9,365 bases of DNA from Deltaproteobacteria bacterium UBA2385 (GCA_002343455.1 DDSR01000335.1:1-9365), one strand, 5' to 3'. Shown: positions 1 to 7,020, counted from the first letter of the stretch. Notes: generated from the sequence alone by a model not told the origin. Numbers and translations: made by a program.

Positions 1-22
1 CGACACCGACACCGACACCGAC
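1..22 (+). repeat. CGACAC hexamer tandem repeat encoding an Asp-Thr linker
   Basis: CGACAC is repeated three times, followed by CGAC, at the left edge of the window. It is translated as alternating Asp and Thr in the lipoprotein. The true repeat length is unknown because the array is cut by the window edge. In-frame hexamers of this kind can change copy number by slippage without breaking the frame. Confidence 0.8.
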
Positions 23-397
23 CCAGAGGGCTGCCTGCGCTACTCCGTCGAGCCGGTGACCCCCTCGGGCGGCAGCTGCACTACCTGCCCCAGCGGCGAG
101 GGCCTGCGCTTCAAGGCGACCGTGCTCAACGGCTGCAAGACCGACTTCACGCTCTCGACCCCCGCCGACTGCCTGGTCGACGAGTGGCTGCTCATTCCTG
201 CCTCCGGCCCCGACGAGCCCTACTCCCCGGCCTGCACCGGGGCGCCGACGACCTGGGAGATCGCCGGCGGTGATCGCGAGATCGTCTACTGGGCCTACGG
301 CGACATCGAGGACGGTGGCTACACCATCCAGGCCACCTTCGCCGACTCCGGCGCCTCGGTCGCCCGGCAGCGCTTCTCGGTCGAGCCCCGCAAGTAG
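2..397 (+). CDS. C-terminal part of a probable secreted lipoprotein with an Asp-Thr repeat linker
   Basis: This open frame enters from the left edge, so its start, signal peptide and lipobox lie outside the window. The visible 131 residues begin with DTDTDTD, a low-complexity acidic linker of the kind that often follows the lipid-anchored cysteine in myxobacterial lipoproteins. A compact domain follows with six cysteines, including a CTTC pair near residues 27-30. It has beta-rich segments such as GGYTIQATF and ends in SVEPRK. The paired cysteines suggest disulfides and therefore an envelope or extracellular location, which is an inference. A similar SVEP string occurs at both ends of the domain (near residues 16-19 and again near the C-terminus). 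I do not recognise the family and assign no function. The frame stops at TAG 395-397, 21 bp before the convergent hydrolase gene. A GTG at 56 is inside the domain and is not the true start. Confidence 0.75.
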   Translation, partial: DTDTDTDPEGCLRYSVEPVTPSGGSCTTCPSGEGLRFKATVLNGCKTDFTLSTPADCLVDEWLLIPASGPDEPYSPACTGAPTTWEIAGGDREIVYWAYGDIEDGGYTIQATFADSGASVARQRFSVEPRK

Positions 398-418
398 GTC
401 CCCAGGCCCGGCGGGCGG

Positions 419-2332
419 CTACTCCGTCCAGACCTCGCGGAAGTCGCAGTCGCCGGCCGGGGTCACCTCCGAGCAGCCCTCGGGGAAGGTGATCAGCGGG
501 TCGCCGTCCACCCAGACGCTCTGCACGAACTCGATGATCTGCTCGAAGGCCGCCGCGCCGGCCGGGGTGTCCCGGGCCGCGAAGCCGTGCACATCGTAGA
601 CGCCGGTGTTCGGGACGTAGAACTGGGTCAGGGCCGCCCCGCTGCGCACCTCCGTCGCGGCGGGCACCCCGGGGATCTCCTGCAAGGCCGGCCCCACCAT
701 CGAGGCCCCCAGGGCCAGCGCCAGGATGTCGGTGCCGGCGTTGGGGACGACCGGATCCTCCATGCTCTGCTGCATCAGGAACATCGTCTCCTTGGCCAGG
801 GCGGCCTCGGCCCAGGCGGCGCCGTCGACGTCATCCCAGGTCCCCTGGCTGATGGCGAACTGGTGGATCACGTCCAGCTCGTCGCCGTAGACGTTGGTCA
901 GCACGCCGACCAGGGCCGTGTCGTAGAGCAGCGAGCCCGGGATCGTGTGGCTCCAGGCCCCGTTGGGCACGTTGCAGACGCTGTAGCGGATCTGCGGAAA
1001 GCTGGCGCTGATCAGGCTGCCCATCGCCCCGCCCAGCGAGCCGCCCATCCACATCGGCTCGCTCATGTCCGGCAGCCGCCCGGCCATCGGGTTGTCCTGC
1101 CCGAGCACGCTCGCCTCGGCGATGCCCTGGCCCAGCGGGCCCTCCAGGGCCAGCAGGATCGCCTGGGTGTTGGCGACGCTCTGCATCAGGCCGGCCGTGC
1201 TCTTCTCGATGCCGCTCTGGAAGGCCGAGAGCGAGGCGAAGAGCGTGACCAGGTCGTCGCCGTTCCAGCCGATGAAGCGGGTGCCGGCCTTGGCGTAGCC
1301 GAAGGAGGCGAAGTCCGAGTCGAAGCTGTTGTCGCTGACGTCTCCTCCCGTGCCGTGCCCGTACAGGGTCACCCGGTAGCTGCCCTCGCCCGCCGGCAGC
1401 AGCAGCCGGAATGGGGCGGTGGTCTGACCCTGGACCACCGGAAGGCCCTGCGCGTCCAAGGTGATGCGCCCGTCCTCGCCGCGGAACTCGGGCACGCCAG
1501 TGACCTCGCCGGAGACGATGGCGCCGATGCCCGGGTCGGAGGAGAGGCTCAGGCTGCTGATCTCGTAGGAGAGAGCGCCTTCCTCGGCGCGGACCTGGTC
1601 GATCATCGCCGCCAGCCTTCGGGTCGGATCCTCGGCCGAGCGGGTCGTGAAGTCCCAGACCCGCAGGACCCGGTCCACGTCCAGCTCCAGCTCGGCCAGC
1701 AGGCTGCGGGTCGGCGCGTGGTAGGCGACCAGCAGGGCCTCCTCCTCGCTCTCGGGCTCGGCCAACCCCAGGATCAGCTCGCTCTCCCGGCTGCGCGGCA
1801 CCTCCAGGCCCAGCTCGTCCAGCAGCACCACGATGTGCTCGGCGTTCGCCGCCAGCGGGCCCCGCGGGAAGCCGACCAGCATCGAGCGCGGCGTGAAGGC
1901 GCCCCCGCCGAAGTACACATCCGTCCACAAGGGCACCGACTGGCCGTACAGCTCGTGGCCCGGCTCGGCGTTGTAGATGCGCAGGGCCGCCTCGGTCGCC
2001 GCCGCCGGGTAGGGCGCCAGCAGGCTCGGATCCACCTCGCCCTCGATCATCGTCAGCACCGGGCTCAGCCGCGAGAAGCCGTCGGCGATGTTCAGCCAGT
2101 AGGGGTCGTCGGGCACCCCCAGGCTGTCCGCCTCGACCTGGACCCGCAGGCCGGTGGTCGTCGAAGTGTCGGCTACCGAAAACGCGCTGGACGGCCAGGG
2201 CAGCAGGCAGCGGCCAGGGTCCTGCTCGTCGCAGGCGCGGGCGAGCGGGGCGCGCTCGCCGGGCTGACGGTCGGGGACCTCGTCCAGCGGGGTGGAGGAG
2301 GGGGTGCAGGCGAGGGCGAGGAGGAGGATCAT
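419..2332 (-). CDS. Alpha/beta-hydrolase lipoprotein, probable lipase or esterase
   Basis: The protein has 637 residues from ATG 2332. A GTG at 2341 is in frame three codons earlier, but the ATG has a TACCGT hexamer seven bases upstream and gives the MILLLALAC lipoprotein start, with Cys9 as the predicted lipidation site. The N-terminal third carries a PWPSSAF...TGLRV pattern and a DGFSRLSPVL motif, which resembles the N-terminal region of surface lipoprotein lipases such as Vibrio VolA. The C-terminal half is an alpha/beta-hydrolase: an oxyanion-type HGTGG at 326-330, the nucleophile elbow GGSLGG with Ser432, a likely acid Asp526 in MEDPVVP and a likely base His582 in YDVHGF. The order Ser, Asp, His fits the fold. 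The substrate is not shown; an ester or lipid is likely. The protein should be envelope-bound. The gene ends 21 bp from the convergent upstream lipoprotein gene and diverges from the Uma2 gene. Confidence 0.85.
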   Translation of the reverse strand: MILLLALACTPSSTPLDEVPDRQPGERAPLARACDEQDPGRCLLPWPSSAFSVADTSTTTGLRVQVEADSLGVPDDPYWLNIADGFSRLSPVLTMIEGEVDPSLLAPYPAAATEAALRIYNAEPGHELYGQSVPLWTDVYFGGGAFTPRSMLVGFPRGPLAANAEHIVVLLDELGLEVPRSRESELILGLAEPESEEEALLVAYHAPTRSLLAELELDVDRVLRVWDFTTRSAEDPTRRLAAMIDQVRAEEGALSYEISSLSLSSDPGIGAIVSGEVTGVPEFRGEDGRITLDAQGLPVVQGQTTAPFRLLLPAGEGSYRVTLYGHGTGGDVSDNSFDSDFASFGYAKAGTRFIGWNGDDLVTLFASLSAFQSGIEKSTAGLMQSVANTQAILLALEGPLGQGIAEASVLGQDNPMAGRLPDMSEPMWMGGSLGGAMGSLISASFPQIRYSVCNVPNGAWSHTIPGSLLYDTALVGVLTNVYGDELDVIHQFAISQGTWDDVDGAAWAEAALAKETMFLMQQSMEDPVVPNAGTDILALALGASMVGPALQEIPGVPAATEVRSGAALTQFYVPNTGVYDVHGFAARDTPAGAAAFEQIIEFVQSVWVDGDPLITFPEGCSEVTPAGDCDFREVWTE

Positions 2333-2339
2333 GGGCAGC

Positions 2340-2345
2340 ACGGTA
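2340..2345 (-). promoter_or_regulatory. Candidate -10 element of the hydrolase gene
   Basis: TACCGT on the minus strand fits TANNNT and lies seven bases before ATG 2332, with no Shine-Dalgarno sequence in between. This would place transcription initiation at or beside the start codon, giving a leaderless mRNA. No -35 match is visible. The match is short, so confidence is low. Confidence 0.35.
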
Positions 2346-2348
2346 GCG

Positions 2349-2370
2349 CCTCGCGGGGGGGAGCGCGAGG
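2349..2370. promoter_or_regulatory. Inverted repeat between divergent starts, candidate shared operator
   Basis: CCTCGCG at 2349-2355 and its exact complement CGCGAGG at 2364-2370 flank an eight-base G-rich centre. The repeat is centred at 2359.5, almost the midpoint (2358.5) between the start codons of the hydrolase (2332) and the Uma2 gene (2385). It abuts the TATACT hexamer of the latter. The position suits a regulator acting on both promoters. Seven-base GC arms can arise by chance in such GC-rich DNA. Confidence 0.35.
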
Positions 2371-2372
2371 GC

Positions 2373-2378
2373 TATACT
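2373..2378 (+). promoter_or_regulatory. -10 element TATACT of the Uma2 gene
   Basis: TATACT is a near-consensus sigma-70-type -10 hexamer and stands out in this GC-rich DNA. It ends six bases before ATG 2385, so the transcript probably starts at the A of the start codon and is leaderless. The GGGGG between the two could be read as a weak ribosome binding site, but the promoter spacing leaves no room for it in the mRNA. No -35 box is recognisable. Confidence 0.55.
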
Positions 2379-2384
2379 GGGGGC

Positions 2385-2990
2385 ATGACCTCCGCCGCCC
2401 GCCTGCCTCTGCTCAGCTACGCCGAGTACCTCGCCCTCGAACGGGAGACGGATGTCCGCCACGAGTTCTTGCGGGGCGAGGCCTGGGCGATGGCGGGGGG
2501 GACGCCTCGGCATAGCAAGGTGAAGTTGAACCTCCTCGCCCTGGTCGACGGTCGCCTCGGCGCGGGGCCCTGCCAGGCCTACGACAGCGACCTCAAGCTG
2601 CGCGTCGACAGCACCGGCCTCGCCACCTACGCTGACCTCGCCATCGTCTGCGGGCCGATCCGTCGCGACGCCGAGGACCGCAACGCCGTGACCAACCCCT
2701 CGGCCGTCTTCGAGGTGCTCTCGCCCTCCACCGAGCGCTGGGATCGTGGCGCCAAGTTTCACCATATGCAGACGGTAGGCTCGCTGCGCAGCTACGTGCT
2801 GATCAGCCCGGACGAGCCCCGGGTCGAGGTCTTCACCCGGCTGGAGGACGGCACCTGGCGGCTGAGCAGCCATGGCGCGGGCGAAGTGGCCACGGTCGAG
2901 CTGGGCGAGGCCGAGATCCGCGTCGAGGTCGACGCGCTGTACCGCAACCTGCCCGAGGACGACGCCGATCAGGCCAGCGGACGCTCGTAG
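2385..2990 (+). CDS. Uma2-family putative endonuclease (DUF820 type, PD-(D/E)XK-like fold)
   Basis: The protein has 201 residues, a usual size for Uma2 proteins. The start at ATG 2385 places the typical opening LSYAEYLALE at residues 10-19 and follows a TATACT box. The family pattern is clear: RHEFLRGEAWAMAGG at residues 25-39, then PRHS (41-44), a SDLKLRV strand (68-74), a YADLAIV segment with Asp84, and FEVLSPSTERWDRGAKF at 109-125 with Glu110 and Lys124. Asp84, Glu110 and neighbouring acidic residues (Glu32) correspond to the presumed metal site of the nuclease-like fold. Most relatives have Pro before that Asp, where Ala83 is seen here. The biological role of Uma2 proteins is unresolved and they are often expanded in some bacterial genomes. 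No transposase or partner gene adjoins it. The last 22 bp overlap the end of the convergent acyltransferase gene. Confidence 0.9.
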   Translation: MTSAARLPLLSYAEYLALERETDVRHEFLRGEAWAMAGGTPRHSKVKLNLLALVDGRLGAGPCQAYDSDLKLRVDSTGLATYADLAIVCGPIRRDAEDRNAVTNPSAVFEVLSPSTERWDRGAKFHHMQTVGSLRSYVLISPDEPRVEVFTRLEDGTWRLSSHGAGEVATVELGEAEIRVEVDALYRNLPEDDADQASGRS

Positions 2991-4099
2991 ATCCGGTAGC
3001 GCCGGTACACCTTCATGTCCAGCCGCTCGACGATGCTGCGCATCCGCTCGTTACGCTCGTCGATCAGCGAGGCCTCCAGCCGGCTGTAGCCGGCCTTGCG
3101 GACCCCCTCGACCGCCTGGACGATCAGGGCGGAGCGCAGCCCCGACTTGCGCCACTCTGGCAGCACCCCCAGCAGCTTGAAGCTGGCGGTCTTGATCCCC
3201 GGGAAGGCCGCCATCGCCTTCAGGCCGCCGGTGGGCAGCAGCTCGCCGCGGGCGGCGGTGATCGCCTCGTTGATCTCCGGAAAACAGAGCGCGAATCCAG
3301 CGGCCTTCCCCTCAACGGTGGCCAGCTGCAGCATCTCCTTGCGGGTGACCATCAACAGTCCTCCGCCCAGGCTGGTCCACTGGGCCAGGGGCATGGGTGT
3401 GTTGTCGGGCACCTCGCGGAAGGCGTCGACAAAGACCTCGTGGGCGTGGCGCAGATCCTCTCGCCAGGTGGACCAGCGGAAGCAGCGCAGCGACAGGTCG
3501 GGGATGTCGACGGCGGCGGCCTCGCGGCTCAGCTCCTCGGGGATGGGCTTGGGCTGACCGTCCGCGTCGAACAGATCGATGTCGTAGGCCAGCACATCGT
3601 GGTGCTTGACGAAGCCCTGGCCCTCGACCAGGGCCTGCAGGCTGCACGGGTGGTGCCCGGCCAGGAAGGGCGGCGGGAGCTCGTGCCCCTCCACTGTGAC
3701 GCCGACCTCCTCGATGCGGCTGAGGTCCCGCGGTCCGCGCAGGACCGTGGCGCCCCACTCCCGGGCCTGCTGCTGGACCCGGTCCATCAGGGCGGCGAGC
3801 ACGGCGGGGTCGTCCTCGCAGCAGAGGAAGCCGAAGAAGGCGACCGCCTCGCCCTTGAGGGCCTCGTGGCGGCTGTCGCGCAGGGCCGAGACGCGGCCGA
3901 CCACCTCTCTCCCGCGGCGGGCGAGGAAGAGGTGCAGATCCGCCTCGTCCAGGAAGGGGTTTCGCGCCGAGAGCCGGCGCCGCAGCCAGGGCTTCAGCGG
4001 CGGCACGTAGGCCGGGTCGTCCGCGTGCAGGCGCATCGGCAGGTCGAGGAAGGCCCGCAGATCGGCGGGAGAGGAGACCGAGTCGACGCGGAGGGTCAT
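2969..4099 (-). CDS. GNAT-superfamily acyltransferase-like protein of about 376 residues
   Basis: The protein has 376 residues from ATG 4099. The N-terminus has the pattern DLRAFLDLPMRLHADDPAYVPPL, typical of a widespread family of roughly 370-400-residue proteins annotated as GNAT N-acetyltransferases. After a first domain with a beta strand/turn at REVVGRVSAL, the C-terminal domain (about 200-376) carries LLGVLPEWRKSGLRSALI. Arg317 and Gly320 there lie in the position of the acetyl-CoA pyrophosphate-binding loop (R/Q-x-x-G-x-G/A), although the last glycine is replaced. No signal peptide or membrane segment is seen, so it should be cytosolic. The acceptor substrate is unknown, and members are sometimes misnamed. 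There is no Shine-Dalgarno match before the ATG. Transcription probably begins near 4120 from a TAGAGT box at 4132-4127, shared with the divergent amylase promoter. The gene overlaps the Uma2 gene tail to tail by 22 bp. Confidence 0.8.
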   Translation of the reverse strand: MTLRVDSVSSPADLRAFLDLPMRLHADDPAYVPPLKPWLRRRLSARNPFLDEADLHLFLARRGREVVGRVSALRDSRHEALKGEAVAFFGFLCCEDDPAVLAALMDRVQQQAREWGATVLRGPRDLSRIEEVGVTVEGHELPPPFLAGHHPCSLQALVEGQGFVKHHDVLAYDIDLFDADGQPKPIPEELSREAAAVDIPDLSLRCFRWSTWREDLRHAHEVFVDAFREVPDNTPMPLAQWTSLGGGLLMVTRKEMLQLATVEGKAAGFALCFPEINEAITAARGELLPTGGLKAMAAFPGIKTASFKLLGVLPEWRKSGLRSALIVQAVEGVRKAGYSRLEASLIDERNERMRSIVERLDMKVYRRYRIYERPLA

Positions 4100-4125
4100 G
4101 GCAGGCCGGGGCGGAAGGGGCGCGC

Positions 4126-4132
4126 TACTCTA
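4126..4132. promoter_or_regulatory. Symmetric -10 element, candidate bidirectional promoter
   Basis: The seven bases TACTCTA read TACTCT on the plus strand (4126-4131) and TAGAGT on the minus strand (4132-4127). Both fit TANNNT. The usual spacing predicts plus-strand initiation at 4138, the A of the amylase ATG, and minus-strand initiation at about 4120, 21 bases before the acyltransferase ATG. The two predicted starts are 18 bp apart, the spacing reported for bacterial bidirectional promoters that share a symmetric -10. Neither side has a visible -35 box or ribosome binding site. Confidence 0.5.
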
Positions 4133-4137
4133 CCCCA

Positions 4138-6312
4138 ATGCTGATCCTCCTCCTCGCCTGCCAGCAAGCCCCCAAGACCGCGACCGACACGGCCTCCAGC
4201 GACGAGGGCTGCCCGGTGACGCTGACCTATACGGCCCAGGGCGGGGAGCGGACCTCGGCGGTGCGGCTGGACGGGGAGCTGGAGGGTCAGCTTCGGCAGG
4301 ACGGCGAGCAATGGGCGATCACCCTCAACCTGGAGCCGGGCCTCTACCCCTACACCCTGGTCGAGACCGTCGACTTCTCCCAGGCCAGCGAGGAGCGGCC
4401 TTACTGCGATCCGGCCGCCCGGCAGATCCACTGCGCCGAGGGCTACAAGGAGCCCTGGGAGAACGTCTGGGCCCAGGACTGTACGACCCCCGACCCCGCC
4501 TGCGAGAGCCTGCTGGTCGTGCCGGACTGTGAGATCCCCAGCTTGAGCGCGCAAGAGATCGTCCTCAGTGAGGATCGGGAGCGCCTCTCCATCCAGATCG
4601 CCGCTGCGGGGTCCATCGCGCAGGCCCAGGCGAGCTGGAATGGGGAGGCCCTGGAGGCCTGGACTGGCAGTGGTTTCCAGGTCGACCTCAGCGGGCTGGA
4701 GCCCGGCCGTCACACCTTTCGGTTCCGGGTGACGGACGACCAGGGTCGACAGAGCGAGGAGCTGTGGATCCCGCTGTGGACCGACGCCGAGGCCGAGCAA
4801 GGCTGGCGCGCGGGGAGCTTGTACTTCGCCTTCGTCGATCGCTTGTGGAACGGGGACACCGCCAACGATGACAGCGAGGGCACCAGCGTGCAGCTCGGCG
4901 ACTACATGGGCGGGGACTGGGCCGGCGTGCGGGCGATGCTGCCCTACCTGGACGATCTGGGTGTGCGGACGATCTGGCTCTCCAACCCCCAGGACAACGC
5001 CAGCGGCGCCTGGGCGGGGTCTTGCGAACAGACCTACAGCGGCTACCACGCCTACTGGCCCTCCGCCGCGCGCCAGGTCGAGGGCCACTTCGGCACCGAG
5101 GAGGAGCTGGTCGCCCTGGTCGACGACGCCCACGCCCGCGGCATGCGGGTGATCATGGACTGGGTCGGCAACCACCTGCACGAGTCGCACCCCTGGGTCG
5201 CGGCCCACCCCGAGTGGTTCAACAGCGAGGCCATGTGCGACGGCACCACCAACGGCCAGGAGAACTGGACCGCCATCCCCGAGCGCTGCTGGTTCGCCCC
5301 CTACCTGCCCGACATCGACTACGGCCAGCCCGCTGCGATGCAGGCCATGCTGGACGAGGCCATCTGGTGGGCCCGCACCTACGACCTGGACGGCTTCCGC
5401 GTCGACGCGGTCAAGCACATGCCGCACTCCGTCGCCTGGAACCTGCGCGCAAGGGTCCAGGACCAGATCGAGCACGGCGGGCCGGGGGACTTCTGGACCA
5501 TCGGCGAGACCTTCGACGGGGCCGACCCCATCCAGGCCTACCTCGGCGCCGACCAGCTCCACGGACAGTTCGACTTTCCTCTGTACTGGGCCATCCGCTC
5601 GAGCCTCGCCAGCGGCAGCTCCTCCATGCGCGATCTCAGCTCCACCATGCAGGACGGCGCCTCGCGCTATGCCGGGTCGCGGATGAGCGTCTTCCTGGGC
5701 AACCACGACATCGCCCGCTTCAGCACCGAGGCCGCCGAGGGCGGGAGGGACATCTGCGACGGGGACCCCCTCGCCCAGGCGAGCGGCCCCTGGGACGGCG
5801 GCCGGGCCTTGCAGAGCCTGGCGCTGTCCTGGGTGTTCGTGCTGACCCGGCCGGAGGTGCCGCTGGTCTACTACGGCGACGAGCTCGGGCTGCCCGGCTA
5901 CGGGGATCCCGACAACCGCCAGCCCTTCTGGTGGCTGGTGCCCACGCTGCCGGGGAGCGTCGCGGAGGCCGCGGCCCAGGTCGACGCCGACCGGGCGGAG
6001 GTGCTGCGGACCGTGCAGCTGCTGTCGCAAGCGCGGGCGGAGCACCCGGCGCTGTGGAGCGGGGACGAAGTGGAGTGGTGGCTGGACGACACCGTGCTGG
6101 CCTGGGCGCGCAGCACCGACGAGAGTCATGTGCTGGTCGTGCTCAACGCGGGGGAGGAGGCGCGGGAGCTGACGAACGGGCTCTCGTTCGCGGGGCTGCC
6201 GGAGGGCGGGGTGTGGAGGGAGGTGCTCAGCGGGGGGAGCGTGGTGGCGGAGGGGGACTCGATCACGGTGCGGGTGGAGGCGCGGACCGGGGGGGTCTGG
6301 GTGCGAGAGTGA
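4138..6312 (+). CDS. GH13 alpha-amylase-family glycoside hydrolase, lipoprotein
   Basis: The protein has 724 residues and all four GH13 motifs. Region I is DWVGNH (Asp341, Asn345, His346), region II is GFRVDAVKH with nucleophile Asp423, region III is GETFDG with acid/base Glu457, and region IV is FLGNHD with Asp524. The N-terminus MLILLLAC gives an unusually short lipoprotein signal with Cys8; I found no in-frame ATG or GTG in about 45 codons upstream. Residues 20-75 look like an early beta-sandwich, residues about 135-215 like an Ig-type module, and the barrel starts near residue 222 with SLYFAFVDRLWNGD. YYGDELGLPGYGDPDNR precedes a C-terminal beta domain (about 650-724). Expected activity is cleavage or rearrangement of alpha-glucans or maltodextrins at the cell envelope; the exact specificity is not readable. 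No sugar transporter or regulator adjoins. Third codon positions switch from mostly C to mostly G in the last 300 bases or so. Confidence 0.93.
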   Translation: MLILLLACQQAPKTATDTASSDEGCPVTLTYTAQGGERTSAVRLDGELEGQLRQDGEQWAITLNLEPGLYPYTLVETVDFSQASEERPYCDPAARQIHCAEGYKEPWENVWAQDCTTPDPACESLLVVPDCEIPSLSAQEIVLSEDRERLSIQIAAAGSIAQAQASWNGEALEAWTGSGFQVDLSGLEPGRHTFRFRVTDDQGRQSEELWIPLWTDAEAEQGWRAGSLYFAFVDRLWNGDTANDDSEGTSVQLGDYMGGDWAGVRAMLPYLDDLGVRTIWLSNPQDNASGAWAGSCEQTYSGYHAYWPSAARQVEGHFGTEEELVALVDDAHARGMRVIMDWVGNHLHESHPWVAAHPEWFNSEAMCDGTTNGQENWTAIPERCWFAPYLPDIDYGQPAAMQAMLDEAIWWARTYDLDGFRVDAVKHMPHSVAWNLRARVQDQIEHGGPGDFWTIGETFDGADPIQAYLGADQLHGQFDFPLYWAIRSSLASGSSSMRDLSSTMQDGASRYAGSRMSVFLGNHDIARFSTEAAEGGRDICDGDPLAQASGPWDGGRALQSLALSWVFVLTRPEVPLVYYGDELGLPGYGDPDNRQPFWWLVPTLPGSVAEAAAQVDADRAEVLRTVQLLSQARAEHPALWSGDEVEWWLDDTVLAWARSTDESHVLVVLNAGEEARELTNGLSFAGLPEGGVWREVLSGGSVVAEGDSITVRVEARTGGVWVRE

Positions 6313-6476
6313 GTGGGCGCTACTCGGGCGACGACTCAACAAGCCCTCATGCCGACGGAAGGTCTTCAGCTCCGGCGAGCTCCTCGCCACCGGCGAGTGG
6401 GAGTCCGGCCCCGTGGAGCTGTTACGCTTGGCGCTGCGAGGCTGAGAGGTCGCGAACGGAGTGGCGAGAGGATTTC
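6313..6476 (+). other. Region without a clear gene between the amylase and the oxygenase, with a possible gene remnant
   Basis: This 164-bp stretch has no complete gene. One frame (6359-6445, ending TGA) reads KVFSSGELLATGEWESGPVE followed by LLRLALRG. It looks more protein-like than the other frames, but it has no start codon of its own after the amylase stop. It may be the tail of a degraded gene or chance. A GTG at 6309 overlapping the amylase stop could extend the oxygenase frame upstream by 56 residues of low-complexity Ser/Pro/Ala sequence, which I consider unlikely. Confidence 0.3.
6420..6428 (+). promoter_or_regulatory. Candidate extended -10 element of the oxygenase gene
   Basis: TGTTACGCT fits the extended -10 pattern TGNTANNNT. 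Initiation would fall near 6435, giving an untranslated leader of about 42 bases before GTG 6477 that includes an AGAGGA ribosome binding site at 6467-6472. No -35 match is seen at the expected distance. Confidence 0.3.
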
Positions 6477-7013
6477 GTGTCCACGATCCCGGGTGTGCTC
6501 TCCCCCGAGGAGTGCGCGCTGATCATCTCGGAGGTCGAGGCCGCAGGACCCGAGGAGGCGCCCGTCACGACGCGGCACGGCATGGTGATGATGAAGCACA
6601 TCCGAAACAACCGCCGCGTCATGATGGACGACCCCGATCGCGCGACCAGGCTCTGGGAGCGCGTCCGCCAGGACATCGTGCCGCACTTCGAGGGCTGGGA
6701 CGCCATCGGGCTCAACGAGCGCTCCCGGTACTACCGATACGACGTTGGCCAATACTTCGCGCCCCACTACGACGGGTCCTTCGCGCGCTCCCCCGTCGAG
6801 AAGAGCTGGTTCACGCTCATGGCCTACCTGAACGACGGCTTTGAGGGGGGCGAGACCGCGTTCCTCGACCGCCCAGAGGTCATCATCGAGCCCCGGGCAG
6901 GCGACGCACCCGTCTTCTTCCATGCGCAGTGTCACGAAGGACGCACTGTCACGCGCGGACGCAAGTACGCGCTCCGCACCGACGCGATGTACCGCCGTCG
7001 GGGCGAGAGGTAG
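6477..7013 (+). CDS. 2OG-Fe(II) oxygenase of the prolyl-4-hydroxylase type
   Basis: The protein has 178 residues from GTG 6477, which follows AGAGGA with a four-base gap and gives an N-terminus STIPGVLSPEEC that matches the usual start of the domain. The fold is a jelly-roll P4Hc-type dioxygenase. The iron ligands are visible: His97 and Asp99 in APHYDGS and the distal His153 in HEGRTV. Lys163 in RGRKYALRTD sits where the C5 carboxylate of 2-oxoglutarate is bound. RYYRYDVGQYF before the HxD motif and YLNDGFEGGET after it are also typical. The enzyme would use O2, Fe(II) and 2-oxoglutarate to hydroxylate a substrate, in this family often a protein side chain. The substrate is unknown and no partner gene is adjacent. 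It appears complete and cytosolic. A start at GTG 6309 is possible but would add 56 low-complexity residues. Confidence 0.85.
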   Translation: MSTIPGVLSPEECALIISEVEAAGPEEAPVTTRHGMVMMKHIRNNRRVMMDDPDRATRLWERVRQDIVPHFEGWDAIGLNERSRYYRYDVGQYFAPHYDGSFARSPVEKSWFTLMAYLNDGFEGGETAFLDRPEVIIEPRAGDAPVFFHAQCHEGRTVTRGRKYALRTDAMYRRRGER

Positions 7014-7020
7014 AACCTGC

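Noticed and set aside
398..418. GCCC-GGC-GGGC hairpin between the first two convergent genes as a terminator
   Set aside because: It has only four base pairs with a three-base loop and no T-run. Such symmetry is expected often at this GC content.
587..2515. Long open frame on the plus strand opposite the hydrolase gene
   Set aside because: It is antisense to a gene with clear motifs. The product is a low-complexity Gly/Arg/Gln/Val-rich string without a recognisable domain, a usual by-product of very high GC content.
831..2873. Long minus-strand open frame covering parts of the hydrolase and Uma2 genes
   Set aside because: It runs in a different frame through two well-supported genes and its translation is Arg/Gly/Ala/Pro-rich with no domain.
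4096..6390. 764-codon open frame antisense to the amylase gene
   Set aside because: The amylase has all GH13 motifs on the plus strand. The antisense product is compositionally biased and spans the whole neighbour gene without any motif.
5022..7013. A single long plus-strand frame that could suggest a large fusion ending in the oxygenase
   Set aside because: The part before about 6309 is an out-of-frame reading of the amylase gene. Only the C-terminal 178 residues show a real domain.
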